Source of the DNA: Chromatiales bacterium
GTDB taxonomy: Bacteria > Pseudomonadota > Gammaproteobacteria > Chromatiales > Chromatiaceae
Reading direction: 5' to 3'
Assembly: GCA_028280505.1 (NCBI GenBank)
Contig: JANQLO010000074.1
Span: 87,953 to 151,952, forward strand
Length of the DNA stretch: 64,000 nt
The notes below the pieces were generated by a model. That model was not told the DNA's origin. It saw nothing but the letters and a program-made list of their open reading frames with translations, and made no database searches. Made by a program: the position numbers and the translations under genes. Each line of letters starts with the position of its first letter. Within the stretch, counting starts at the first letter, position 1. Of this stretch, positions 1-10,977 are shown one piece after another.

Positions 1-483
1 TATTGTCAGCGTTCGGTTTCCAGGATAAGCCGTATCCCCATCAAATGGCGGAATGCGGCTCGGCGCCTCCCACAAATCATGGGTAAGCGCGGGAACGCCC
101 ACCACGCTGCGAATTTCTGTTGATTGCTGCCGGGAACATCTGCCGAAACACCCTTTCCGGTGCCATCGGTGCAGAGTTGGACGCTCTTCAAACCCGCTTA
201 CCCTGACGCCGGGAAAAATAGGCCAATCGCAGGGTGCTGTTTCGTCCGATCGCAACGAGCAACAGCACCAAACAATCACAGCGCAATCAGCCAAAATGGT
301 CTTCATGTGCCAAAAATCGAGACCAGAAAGGCCGAGGTGGCACAGCGCGAAGCCCCAACCTGCCGCAATCCCATGGCGACAAGAACGACGTGCAGGAACA
401 AAGGGGTAGCAGCCCACCAAACAAGGCCGCCTTGAACAGTGAGGAGACCTTTTCCCAGGTGATTGGTATCTTTGTTTATTGTT

Positions 484-533
484 TGGTAGCGGGACAGGAT
501 TCGAACCTACGACCTTCGGGTGATCACCCGAAG
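484..533 (-). other. tRNA-like 3' fragment abutting a palindrome
   Basis: Read on the minus strand, 521 down to 484 matches the 3' half of a bacterial tRNA, closest to initiator tRNA-Met from memory. It has an anticodon-stem end CCCGAAGGTCG, a T-arm with loop TTCGAAT and an acceptor strand ending in CCA. The acceptor is one base short of the usual pattern. The 5' half is absent: the sequence runs instead into a 20-bp perfect palindrome (514-533, core GGGTGATCACCC), leaving a six-base loop where seven are expected. It is therefore not a functional tRNA. It may be a scar of integration at a tRNA 3' end. Confidence 0.5.
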
Positions 534-570
534 ATACATAGCCGTTGCTATGGATCGAGGGGAAGTCACT

Positions 571-620
571 TTCGGCATCCTGCCTCTCGCGACACTTGCA
601 CGTCCCCGTGCCTCGTCGGT
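571..620. repeat. Micro-hairpin repeat (word-TCC-reverse complement)
   Basis: This short stretch contains GGCA-TCC-TGCC and GCACG-TCCC-CGTGC, that is, small inverted repeats separated by TCC or TCCC. The first unit recurs near the right edge of the window at 63938 with the same flank, so this looks like one copy of a dispersed intergenic repeat family. Its function is unknown. Confidence 0.4.
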
Positions 621-839
621 CGAGATGCGACGCCGGATCTTTCATAAAACCGAATAGGACATAATGTATCCCCACCGCTCCGGACAGATTGATGCCTGAA
701 TGCTTAACGGAAAAGACTTTGTCGATAATAGCGGCTCCGCCTTCGTGCAATATGCGGATTAACTTAAAAGGCTTGGCGGTGTCCATCGCGGCCTGTGCAT
801 GTTAGCTTCGCCCTTCCGCAGCCGAACCGGTAAAAACCG

Positions 840-1349
840 ATGCGCAGCCTGATTTTATTTCGTCACGGCAAATCCGACTGGGACGCCCCCTTTACCGCCG
901 ATCACGAGCGGCCCTTGGCCGAACGCGGGCGTGAGGCCGCCCGCTGCATGGGAAAGCTGTTGAGCCAGGCCAAGCAGTTGCCGGATCTAGCCGTGAGTTC
1001 TTCGGCGGTACGCGCACAAGATACCTTGCATCTCGCGTCCCGCGCCGGTCGATGGAACTGTCCCATTCGTATCGATGAGTCCCTTTATGAGACCTCGGCC
1101 AATGCGATGCTGGGCTGGTTGAATGCCTTGGACGAAAACCCCGAACGTCTGCTGTTGACCGGCCATGAACCGACTTGGTCCGATCTGGCCGGGCGCCTGA
1201 TCGGCCGCGCGGTAATGAAAGTGCCGACTGCCGCGATGTTGCGGGTCGATTTCGAGACCGAGGACTGGAGTAAGCTCGCCTTCGGCAGCGGCGAGCTACG
1301 CTGGTTGTTACCCCCGCGGGTCTTCTGCAAGAGCAAGGGCGGCAAGTAA
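840..1349 (+). CDS. sixA: SixA-like histidine phosphatase
   Basis: The 169-residue product belongs to the histidine phosphatase (phosphoglycerate mutase-like) superfamily. The N-terminal LILFRHGKSDW carries the catalytic RHG triad, a RPLAERGREAA segment follows, and a second active-site histidine sits in LLTGHEPTW near residue 110. Length and motifs fit SixA, which removes phosphate from histidine-phosphotransfer domains such as ArcB in E. coli. No histidine kinase lies nearby, so the partner here is unknown. The start ATG has only a weak ribosome binding site. A less specific small-molecule phosphatase role cannot be excluded. Confidence 0.82.
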   Translation: MRSLILFRHGKSDWDAPFTADHERPLAERGREAARCMGKLLSQAKQLPDLAVSSSAVRAQDTLHLASRAGRWNCPIRIDESLYETSANAMLGWLNALDENPERLLLTGHEPTWSDLAGRLIGRAVMKVPTAAMLRVDFETEDWSKLAFGSGELRWLLPPRVFCKSKGGK

Positions 1350-1375
1350 GCCGCCATGTGCTACCAGGCGTTTGC

Positions 1376-1987
1376 TCAGCGTTGACGCCAGTTGCCACCG
1401 CCGTCCTGATACCAATAGCCCGGCAGCGCCTCTTCGATCCAAACCTTGGCGAAGGTCGAACGCACATCGTTCTCCCATTCCGGGTGACCGTTGGCGCGGG
1501 CGATTTCGCGGTACAGCTTGGTACGATCGGCGTTTTCATCGGCAACCAACTTCTTCAGCCGGTTACGGTCTTTAAGTGCGGCCGCATTGAGATTACGAAT
1601 ACTGACCATGCCGCGGTTATCGAAACCCGCCGCGCCGGCCTTGTAGAAAGGTGCCAGGCTTCCCTGGCGACGCTGCATATTGGCGCGAATGGCGCTGATC
1701 GCGGCGGTGTTGATATTGATATTCGCCTGCTGTGCATGCGCCGGCGGCACGATGATATCCAGCAATCTGCCCATCGCGATGAGCAACATGCCGGGTTCAT
1801 GCCGTTGCGATTGCTTATCGTCACGTTCGCCGGCCGGCGGTGGTGTGTCCTGCTCGCTCTGCAGCACGTCGCGGACAATGGTGCGCGCCGCCTCCTCGGC
1901 CGCGGCCGCCGGGAAATAGATATTGATGGTCACGCAGGCACTGAGCACCATGGCCATAAGCGGATAAGCGAGCAGTCGTTTGATCAT
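1376..1987 (-). CDS. YdbL-type (DUF1318) lipoprotein, apparent YnbE-YdbL fusion
   Basis: The 203-residue protein begins with a lipoprotein signal ending in the lipobox LSAC, followed by VTINIYFPAAAAEEAA, the leader typical of DUF1318 proteins. The C-terminal half (from about residue 90) holds the YdbL-like segment with NINTAAISAIRANMQRR and conserved Asn, Arg and Tyr residues. I start at the inner ATG (1987) because GGGGAAG sits just before it; an upstream in-frame ATG at 2002 has none. It lies 40 bp downstream of the ydbH-like gene. In E. coli ydbH, ynbE (a small lipoprotein) and ydbL are separate genes; here one protein seems to carry both the lipoprotein head and the YdbL part. It probably acts at the inner face of the outer membrane. 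Confidence 0.75.
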   Translation of the reverse strand: MIKRLLAYPLMAMVLSACVTINIYFPAAAAEEAARTIVRDVLQSEQDTPPPAGERDDKQSQRHEPGMLLIAMGRLLDIIVPPAHAQQANININTAAISAIRANMQRRQGSLAPFYKAGAAGFDNRGMVSIRNLNAAALKDRNRLKKLVADENADRTKLYREIARANGHPEWENDVRSTFAKVWIEEALPGYWYQDGGGNWRQR

Positions 1988-2027
1988 TAACTTCCCCAAC
2001 ATGTAAAGCGTTGACTATCAGTGCGCA

Positions 2028-4088
2028 TTATTCGATGCGTGCCCCTTCGACTCGGATCTCTCGCAGGCGTTCCACCAGGTCTTTCCAAGCCACGCGGTGA
2101 TTACGCCCGATCACGTCGATCCGCGGCAGGCCGGCACCCTTCACAAGGTAGTAGCCTCCATCCGGTCGCGCAATACCCCCGAGCTGTGCCGCATCGCCTT
2201 CGAGCTGCACCTTGAGATCGATGTCACTGTAACGGAATTCCTCGAACACCCGCAGAAAGGTCGACGACAACGCGGCGGCGCCGCCATTACCGAGTTCGGT
2301 CAGGTTCTCGACGGCGCGCTGACTGATACGTCGGCGTGAACGGTCATCCTTCGGTGTGTGGAAATGCAAATCGAACCGGTCCGGTTGCCAGGCAATCAAT
2401 TGGATGTCATTCACTCGGCCGTCCAAGCGACCCTCGATGCGCCCGAACGAAAAGGTCTGGGTGAGCTGTTCGAGGCTGAGACCATCGAATGCCGCATCGG
2501 CCTCGAGGATCGGCACGGTGCTGAACGGTTCTTGAATGTTCAGATCGTTCACCCGCAGGCGACCATCGAAGGCTCGCAGTTCCAGGCCGCCACCGATGCT
2601 GAATACATGGTCGGCATAGGTCATGTCTTTAAGTTCGCCGGCCACGCTGCCGCTGAACACCGGCCAGCCGAGTGTTTCGGTCAGTTGATCGAGCGATACG
2701 TCCTGCAAGGATGCGCTGGCTTGCCATCGCGGTTGTTCGCCATCGATCAACGCGCCCTGCAAGGCAAAGCGATCGAGTGCGATCTCACCACCCAACAAGG
2801 GGACGACGACCGGCTGCTCCAGATCGACCCGGTCGCCCGCGAAACGCATGCGAATATCGAACGGCCCGGTCGGGATACGATAGATGCCGGCACCGGCAAC
2901 CGTGAGACGCGATACCGGCACATCGCGTTCCCGGTCCCAAGCAATATTGCCGTCGGTCTCGGCGAGTTCGAACCGCCCTTGTCGATCGGTCAGACTGAAA
3001 CCGCCGAGATCGATCCCGGCCTGCTCCAAACCATCTTGGTCGAAATGCAACGCAAGACCGAGTTGTCCGGCCATGGTCATATCGTCAGCCGGCGTGCCGA
3101 TCAGGAATGGCTGTAACAGAGTGTCGTAAAGCCGGGCCACGTCATCACTGCGCGCCGCGACACCCAGATCGATCAATGAACCGTCATCGGCACTCAATAC
3201 CCCGGTGCCAAACACATTGAGCACCTGGCCGATGGCGACCGACCAACTGTCGAATTGCACACGCGCCTGTTCGACCAGCCAAGCGCCTTGCGTCCGAATC
3301 TCGACCGGCGTCTGGCCCGAATCGATAAACAGGGGATCGCTATACCAACCGCCACTCGGGATACCGACGAGTGCGTTAAAACGCCAGCCATGTCGGCTCG
3401 CGTCGGCATTCAGATCGAGCTTGACCAGGCCCTCTTCGGCCGCCTGGGTGCCGTCTGGCGAGCTGTAGGCAATTCGGTCGATGACGACATCGGCATTCAC
3501 GCGAGTCAACGTGGACTCGGTACCACGCGCCTGTAAACGACCGGACGCCCGCCCCTTGATCGACCAATCCACTGGCAGTTCGACAGCCTGCTGTAAGGTC
3601 GCCATGCGTGGAACTGCGATACGGTAAAGCCGCAAATCGGCCTGCCACTGATCGGGCGCCGACGCGATCTTCAGCGCAAAACGGCCGCTGCCCAAACGCA
3701 GCTTGTCGATGGAAAAAGACCAGATCGATCGCCCGGTCAGCTCGCCTTGCCAGCTTGCCTCTTGTCTACCCAGCGGGGTTTTATCGGCGACGAGTTTGCC
3801 GTCATCGCACCGCCAGTGACCGGCATCGTCACGCGACAGTTCACAGCTCAAGGCAACTTGATTAAGGACACCATGCGCTTGCGGCAACACGACCGAATCC
3901 ATTTCGATCTGTAAACCGCCATGGTTCGCATCGCGGCTGAACCAGTTCAACACGATGCCTTTGACGGCCCAATCGTCGCCGGTGATATCGTCCACCGCGA
4001 ATGACAACTCGATCGCTGCAGTCGCCGTGCCAGTGAGCATTGCCAACAGCATGCCCGCCAGCCATCGATGTCGATCCAAACTGCGCAT
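2028..4088 (-). CDS. ydbH: YdbH-like AsmA-family intermembrane lipid-transport protein
   Basis: The product has 686 residues from the ATG at 4088, which opens a clear signal or anchor segment (RWLAGMLLAMLTGTATAA). The open frame extends 104 codons further upstream, but that part is not protein-like. The rest is rich in alternating beta-strand segments, as in the AsmA/TamB/YdbH superfamily of bridge-like lipid carriers between inner and outer membrane. The C-terminal part (RFDLHFHTPKDDRSRRRISQ, DGGYYLVKGAG) resembles the conserved end of YdbH. The downstream DUF1318 lipoprotein supports the call, since ydbH-ynbE-ydbL work together in E. coli. Function is inferred from family and context. Confidence 0.72.
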   Translation of the reverse strand: MRSLDRHRWLAGMLLAMLTGTATAAIELSFAVDDITGDDWAVKGIVLNWFSRDANHGGLQIEMDSVVLPQAHGVLNQVALSCELSRDDAGHWRCDDGKLVADKTPLGRQEASWQGELTGRSIWSFSIDKLRLGSGRFALKIASAPDQWQADLRLYRIAVPRMATLQQAVELPVDWSIKGRASGRLQARGTESTLTRVNADVVIDRIAYSSPDGTQAAEEGLVKLDLNADASRHGWRFNALVGIPSGGWYSDPLFIDSGQTPVEIRTQGAWLVEQARVQFDSWSVAIGQVLNVFGTGVLSADDGSLIDLGVAARSDDVARLYDTLLQPFLIGTPADDMTMAGQLGLALHFDQDGLEQAGIDLGGFSLTDRQGRFELAETDGNIAWDRERDVPVSRLTVAGAGIYRIPTGPFDIRMRFAGDRVDLEQPVVVPLLGGEIALDRFALQGALIDGEQPRWQASASLQDVSLDQLTETLGWPVFSGSVAGELKDMTYADHVFSIGGGLELRAFDGRLRVNDLNIQEPFSTVPILEADAAFDGLSLEQLTQTFSFGRIEGRLDGRVNDIQLIAWQPDRFDLHFHTPKDDRSRRRISQRAVENLTELGNGGAAALSSTFLRVFEEFRYSDIDLKVQLEGDAAQLGGIARPDGGYYLVKGAGLPRIDVIGRNHRVAWKDLVERLREIRVEGARIE

Positions 4089-4681
4089 GGACTGTCGGCA
4101 CCCGCCTGTGTATCGAAGCCGAATGTGCGACGTGAACCAGTTCAGGTCAAGTTTCAAAACACGGAACAATAGCGACCGGCGATATGAGCCAGCCGAACAG
4201 TACGGCACCTTGTTAGGCCGTATCGTTGACCGGCGAATAATGCTGAACTTCGCGGGTTTGGTCGGCGCAAAACCGATCATTGCGATCAACCTGCCAACCC
4301 CGATGTCGGCTTGGGTCATGGTCGAGCAATCGCAGTTCACAAAATACGCATGCCTCGGTTTGCTGCCTTGCAAGCGACCGGCCCGCCTTTGATCGAGCAA
4401 AAAACCTTCAACACGATTATTCAGAGTCTGGCCGGCGACTTGATTCAGATGCCTTTAATGCCTGTTGCGTGGCAATCACCATCGTTAAGCCGGCCGCTCG
4501 GTACCGAAAAGCCTCCGAAATGTGAACGACTACTTAGCAATCCATTGACAGGAATCAATATATTAGACTTTTCTTATATTCTAACGCATAATGTATCCAT
4601 TAGCCCATGCAGAGGCCAATAAAGCCGCGGAATGCCGTGGCCGAGCATCTGCTTACGCACACATTTATAGGAGTATTATTC
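4089..4681. other. 593-bp gap between ydbH-like gene and a small secreted peptide gene
   Basis: No gene is supported here. The right half turns AT-rich (about 4540-4600). A perfect -35-like TTGACA lies at 4545-4550, but no -10 element sits at normal spacing, so I do not call a promoter. The gap must hold promoters for both the minus-strand ydbH-like gene and the plus-strand peptide gene. Confidence 0.5.
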
Positions 4682-4876
4682 ATGAAACGCACAATCGTCA
4701 TTTTGACGTTTGTCCTCGGACTGATTACCGGCGCTGCCGTGTCCGCGGACGACAAACAGCAGGTTACCGTTGCGCAGGACAATCGCGCACCGAAGATCGA
4801 GCTGACAGAACTGTTGGATCCGGAAGATCTTGCAGATGATATCTGTTGGGTAGCACCGGAATGGCGCGATAGCTAA
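4682..4876 (+). CDS. Small secreted or periplasmic peptide, unknown function
   Basis: A 64-residue product with a textbook Sec signal peptide (MKRTIVILTFVLGLITGAAVSA, cleavage expected near residue 22), leaving a mature acidic peptide of about 42 residues that ends in DDICWVAPEWRDS. AGGAG lies about 8 bases before the ATG, and a hairpin terminator follows 24 bases after the stop, so this is a free-standing transcription unit. The single cysteine near the C-terminus could form a mixed disulfide or bind metal. I do not recognise the family. Confidence 0.65.
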   Translation: MKRTIVILTFVLGLITGAAVSADDKQQVTVAQDNRAPKIELTELLDPEDLADDICWVAPEWRDS

Positions 4877-4899
4877 TCGGCCATAGGGGAATGCGATTC

Positions 4900-4920
4900 A
4901 GGCCCCTATCCAAGGGGCCT
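4900..4920. terminator. Hairpin between convergent genes
   Basis: Stem AGGCCCC / GGGGCCT with a seven-base loop, followed on the plus strand by GCATTGTTAAG. It lies between the small peptide gene (+) and prpF (-), so it could end transcription from either side. The U-tract is weak. Confidence 0.6.
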
Positions 4921-4944
4921 GCATTGTTAAGTTTCTGAGCGTAC

Positions 4945-6123
4945 CTAGAAGGCATCGCCCGGAATACGCACCCACCCTTCCATGAGCACGCGTGCGCTGC
5001 GGCTCATCACGACCTTGTCAACCGTCCATTCGCCATCGTTCTGACTGGCCGATGCGCCGACCTTCAACGTGCCCGAGGGATGACCGAACGTAACCGAATC
5101 GCGATCGCCACCACCGGCCGCGAGGTTCACCAACGTGCCCGGAATCGCGGCGGCCGTACCGATCGCCACAGCGGCCGTACCCATCATGGCATGGTGCAGC
5201 TTGCCCATCGACAGAGCGCGAACATTGAGATCGATATCGGCGGCGGCGATTTGTTTGCCGCTGGACGCGGCATAGTCCTGCGGCTTGGCAACGAACGCGA
5301 CCTTGGGTGTATGTTGACGCGCCGCAGCCTCGTCGACATGCTCGATCAGGCCCATACGCACCGCGCCGTACGCGCGAATGGTCTCGAACATGGCCAGCGC
5401 CTTGTCGTCGCCGTTGATCGCGTCCTGTAATTCGGTGCCCGTATAGCCGATATCCTCGGCGTTGAGGAACACGGTCGGGATACCGGCATTGATCATGGTC
5501 GCCTTGAAGGTACCGACACCGGGTACCTCCAGGTCGTCGACCAGATTGCCGGTCGGGAACATGGCCTCGTCGGCATCGACCGGACTCACGAACGCCACCT
5601 GCACCTCTGCCGCCGGGAAGGTCACGCCGTCGAGTTCGAAATCACCGGTTTCCTGTACCTCGCCATCGACGATAGGCACATGGGCGATGATGGTCTTGCC
5701 GATATTGGCCTGCCAGATACGCACGACGGCTACACCGTTTTCCGGGATACGCTCGGCATCCACCAGACCGCTGGCAATCGCAAAGGAACCGACCGCCGCG
5801 GTGAGGTTGCCGCAGTTGCCGCTCCAATCGACGAAGGCCTTGTCGATGGACACCTGGCCGAACAGATAGTCGACATCGTGATCCGGCTTGCTGCTCTTCG
5901 ACAGAATCACCGTCTTGCTGGTGCTGGATGTCGCACCACCCATGCCGTCGGTATGTTTGCCGTAGGGATCGGGACTACCGATGACGCGTAACAGCAGGGC
6001 ATCGCGCGTGGCGCCCGGCACCCGGGCCGCCTCGGGAAAATCGGCCAGGTTGAAGAACACGCCCTTGCTTGTGCCGCCACGCATGTAGGTGGCGGGGATC
6101 TTGATCTGCGGTGCGAATGCCAT
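4945..6123 (-). CDS. prpF: 2-methyl-aconitate isomerase PrpF
   Basis: A 392-residue PrpF-family protein with the family signature near the start (PATYMRGGTSKGVFF), the segment DGMGGATSSTSK and a conserved SGNCGN. PrpF isomerises the 2-methylaconitate made by AcnD and is needed by organisms that use AcnD instead of PrpD in the methylcitrate cycle. It is the last gene of the minus-strand prp cluster, 14 bp after acnD, and its start has GGAGATCACC before the ATG. The lysine and cysteine of the SK and NCG motifs are present. Confidence 0.95.
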   Translation of the reverse strand: MAFAPQIKIPATYMRGGTSKGVFFNLADFPEAARVPGATRDALLLRVIGSPDPYGKHTDGMGGATSSTSKTVILSKSSKPDHDVDYLFGQVSIDKAFVDWSGNCGNLTAAVGSFAIASGLVDAERIPENGVAVVRIWQANIGKTIIAHVPIVDGEVQETGDFELDGVTFPAAEVQVAFVSPVDADEAMFPTGNLVDDLEVPGVGTFKATMINAGIPTVFLNAEDIGYTGTELQDAINGDDKALAMFETIRAYGAVRMGLIEHVDEAAARQHTPKVAFVAKPQDYAASSGKQIAAADIDLNVRALSMGKLHHAMMGTAAVAIGTAAAIPGTLVNLAAGGGDRDSVTFGHPSGTLKVGASASQNDGEWTVDKVVMSRSARVLMEGWVRIPGDAF

Positions 6124-6137
6124 GGTGATCTCCGACG

Positions 6138-8732
<2,595 letters not shown>

Positions 8733-8764
8733 AGTATGTTTCGAAGTGATGGGTTTCGAAATGT

Positions 8765-9913
8765 TCAGCTACGTTGCTTGATCGGCACGAATTCGAGGTT
8801 CTCGGGGCCGACGTAGTTCGCGGACGGGCGAATGATTTTGCCGTCCTGACGCTGCTCGATGACGTGCGCACCCCAACCGGTGGTGCGGGCGATGACGAAC
8901 AAAGGCGTGAACATATCGGTCGGTACGCCAAGCTGGTTATAGGACACGGCGGAGAACCAGTCGAGGTTGGGGAACATCTTCTTGATTTCCCACATGACCG
9001 ATTCCAGACGCTCGGCAACGTTGTACATCTTCATATCGCCGTTCTCTTCGGACAGGCTCTTGGCCACCCGCTTGATCACGTCGTTGCGAGGATCGCCTGT
9101 CGTGTAGACGGGGTGACCGAAACCGATCACGATCTCCTTGCGACCGACACGCTCGCGGATATCGGCCTCGGCCTCGTCCGGACCGTCGTAACGGCTCTGG
9201 GTGCGGAAGGCCTCTTCATTGGCGCCGCCGTGCTTGGGACCACGCAGGGCGCCGATGGCACCGGTGATCGCCGAGTACAGATCCGACTCGGTGCCGGCGA
9301 CGACACGCGCGGCGAAGGTCGAGGCATTGAACTCGTGCTCGGCATAAAGAATCAACGAGGTATGCATCGCACGCACCCAGGACTCGCTGGGCTTCGTACC
9401 ATGTAGCAGATGCAGGAAGTGACCGCCGACCGAATCGTCGTCGGTCTCCAGTTCGATACGCTTACCGTTAACGGCATAGTGGTACCAATACAACAGTATG
9501 GAGCCGAAGCTGGCGACCAGGCGGTCGACGATGTTGCGTGCCTCGGCCTCGGGATGATCGTCTTTCTCCGGCAGACAGGCGCCCAGCACCGAGCAACCGG
9601 TACGCATGACGTCCATCGGATGGGCCGATGCCGGCAGCGCCTCGAGCGCCTGTTTGACCGCCAACGGAAGATTACGCAGCGACCGTAGCTTGCGCTTGTA
9701 GGCATCGAGCTCGGACTGATTCGGCAGCTTGCCGTGGACCAGCAGATAGGCAATCTCTTCGAATTCGCAGAACTCGGCGAAATCCAGAATATCGTAACCG
9801 CGGTAGTGCAGATCGTTACCGGTTCGGCCTACGGTACAGATCGCGGTGTTGCCGGCCGCGGTGCCCGAAAGCGCAACGGATTTTTTCGGCTTGGGTAATA
9901 CGGATTCACTCAT
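8765..9913 (-). CDS. prpC: 2-methylcitrate synthase
   Basis: A 382-residue citrate-synthase-family enzyme that condenses propionyl-CoA with oxaloacetate. Active-site segments are visible: [10 protein letters not shown] (first His), [13 protein letters not shown] (second His) and a downstream Asp in PTDMFTPLF. The compact length and the context between prpB and acnD favour PrpC over the longer housekeeping citrate synthase. The ATG is preceded by AGAGGAG. The enzyme feeds AcnD, whose gene follows directly. Confidence 0.95.
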   Translation of the reverse strand: MSESVLPKPKKSVALSGTAAGNTAICTVGRTGNDLHYRGYDILDFAEFCEFEEIAYLLVHGKLPNQSELDAYKRKLRSLRNLPLAVKQALEALPASAHPMDVMRTGCSVLGACLPEKDDHPEAEARNIVDRLVASFGSILLYWYHYAVNGKRIELETDDDSVGGHFLHLLHGTKPSESWVRAMHTSLILYAEHEFNASTFAARVVAGTESDLYSAITGAIGALRGPKHGGANEEAFRTQSRYDGPDEAEADIRERVGRKEIVIGFGHPVYTTGDPRNDVIKRVAKSLSEENGDMKMYNVAERLESVMWEIKKMFPNLDWFSAVSYNQLGVPTDMFTPLFVIARTTGWGAHVIEQRQDGKIIRPSANYVGPENLEFVPIKQRS

Positions 9914-9949
9914 TGCTGAACTCCTCTTGTCTTATGCGGCTTGGGCGGT

Positions 9950-10834
9950 TCAGGACTCATCGGTCGCGAACAACTGGTCGAGCTTTTGCTCGAACGCGTG
10001 ATAACCCAGATAGTCGTAAAGATCCATGCGACTCTGCATGATGTCGATCACATTCTTTTGTGTGCCCTCGGCACGCAACGTCTGGTAGACCTGCAAGGCC
10101 GCAGCATTCGCGGCACGGAAGGCCGACAAGGGATAAAGCGCGATGCTGACACCGACGTCGGCCAGTTCGTCGGTGCCGAACAAAGGCGTGGCACCAAATT
10201 CGGTGATGTTGGCCAGTACCGGCACCTTCACCGCATCGACGAATTCGCGATATTGCGGCAATTCGTTGATCGCTTCGGGGAAGATCATATCGGCCCCGGC
10301 CTCGACGCAGGCACAAGCGCGATCGATTGCCGACTGCATGCCCTCGACCGCCAAGGCGTCGGTGCGCGCCATAATGACGAAATCGGGATCTGTTTTGGCA
10401 TCGACCGCGGCCTTGATACGGTCGACCATCTCCTCCTGCGACACGATCGCCTTGTTCGGACGATGGCCACAACGCTTCTGCTGAACCTGGTCCTCAATAT
10501 GGATGGCAGCGGCACCACCCTTGATCATCGCCCTTACCGCGCGCGCAATATTGAATGCGCCGCCCCACCCCGTGTCGACATCGACCAGTACCGGCAGTGT
10601 GGTGACATCGGTGATTCGACGCAGGTCGGTGAGTACATCCTCCATCGTGGTGATACCGAGATCCGGGATACCGCAGGAACCGGCCGCGACACCGCCACCG
10701 GAGATATACAGCGACTTGTACCCGCTGGCCTCCGCAAGCCGTGCGTGATAGGCGTTTATCGCGCCGACGCACTGCAGCGGTTTTTCATTCTGGACCGCCT
10801 CTCTGAACTTCTTGCCTGCTGATTCGATAGCCAT
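9950..10834 (-). CDS. prpB: 2-methylisocitrate lyase
   Basis: A 294-residue isocitrate-lyase superfamily enzyme that splits 2-methylisocitrate into pyruvate and succinate. It carries the active-site motif KRCGH (residues about 122-126) and metal-binding acidic segments ([18 protein letters not shown]). The short length separates it from isocitrate lyase AceA, which is also present in this window. AGGTGAACGA precedes the ATG. A TGTCGACA palindrome lies 23-30 bp upstream, suggesting local control by the neighbouring GntR regulator. Confidence 0.95.
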   Translation of the reverse strand: MAIESAGKKFREAVQNEKPLQCVGAINAYHARLAEASGYKSLYISGGGVAAGSCGIPDLGITTMEDVLTDLRRITDVTTLPVLVDVDTGWGGAFNIARAVRAMIKGGAAAIHIEDQVQQKRCGHRPNKAIVSQEEMVDRIKAAVDAKTDPDFVIMARTDALAVEGMQSAIDRACACVEAGADMIFPEAINELPQYREFVDAVKVPVLANITEFGATPLFGTDELADVGVSIALYPLSAFRAANAAALQVYQTLRAEGTQKNVIDIMQSRMDLYDYLGYHAFEQKLDQLFATDES

Positions 10835-10856
10835 TCGTTCACCTGTCGTTTAGCGT

Positions 10857-10864
10857 TGTCGACA
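10857..10864. promoter_or_regulatory. Putative GntR operator before prpB
   Basis: Perfect palindrome TGTCGACA, 23 bp upstream of the prpB start codon. It is the same core as the two sites upstream of prpE, so prpB may have its own regulated promoter inside the cluster. Confidence 0.5.
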
Positions 10865-10956
10865 TCCGTCGGTCGCCTGTCTGCCGCCGAGGAATGCCAG
10901 GTGGATATTCATCATGGCCGGCACCATTCCCGCCGGCGCTCGATAGGCGCTGCAAC

Positions 10957-10968
10957 GGTATGCATACC
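10957..10968. promoter_or_regulatory. 12-bp palindrome GGTATGCATACC
   Basis: A perfect 12-bp palindrome in the 143-bp gap between the GntR gene and prpB, just past the regulator's stop codon. Its form (GTAT-GC-ATAC) resembles operators of FCD-type GntR regulators such as VanR-like proteins. It differs from the TGTCGACA sites, so a second regulator or a chance palindrome are both possible. Confidence 0.3.
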
Positions 10969-10977
10969 TGCCGCGAT

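Larger units (their letters stand above)
1..839. other. Left-edge non-coding stretch
   Basis: No convincing gene is visible here. Short open frames exist on both strands, including a 61-codon minus-strand frame at 6-191, but none has a recognisable domain, a good ribosome binding site or a conserved neighbour. Two structured elements lie inside and are listed separately: a tRNA-like 3' remnant at 484-533 and a micro-hairpin repeat near 571-620. The stretch could be the eroded end of a former mobile element, but no integrase or inverted-repeat pair was found. Confidence 0.5.

Noticed and set aside
6..191. Possible small minus-strand gene at the left edge
   Set aside because: No ribosome binding site, no recognisable family, and Arg-rich in the middle. 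Kept only as part of the non-coding stretch.
484..533. Complete tRNA gene
   Set aside because: No 5' half with a matching acceptor strand, the anticodon loop has six bases, and one acceptor-end base is missing.
892..1545. Long minus-strand frame opposite the SixA-like gene
   Set aside because: It is an antisense shadow of sixA and runs past its end. Arg/Pro-rich composition, no motifs.
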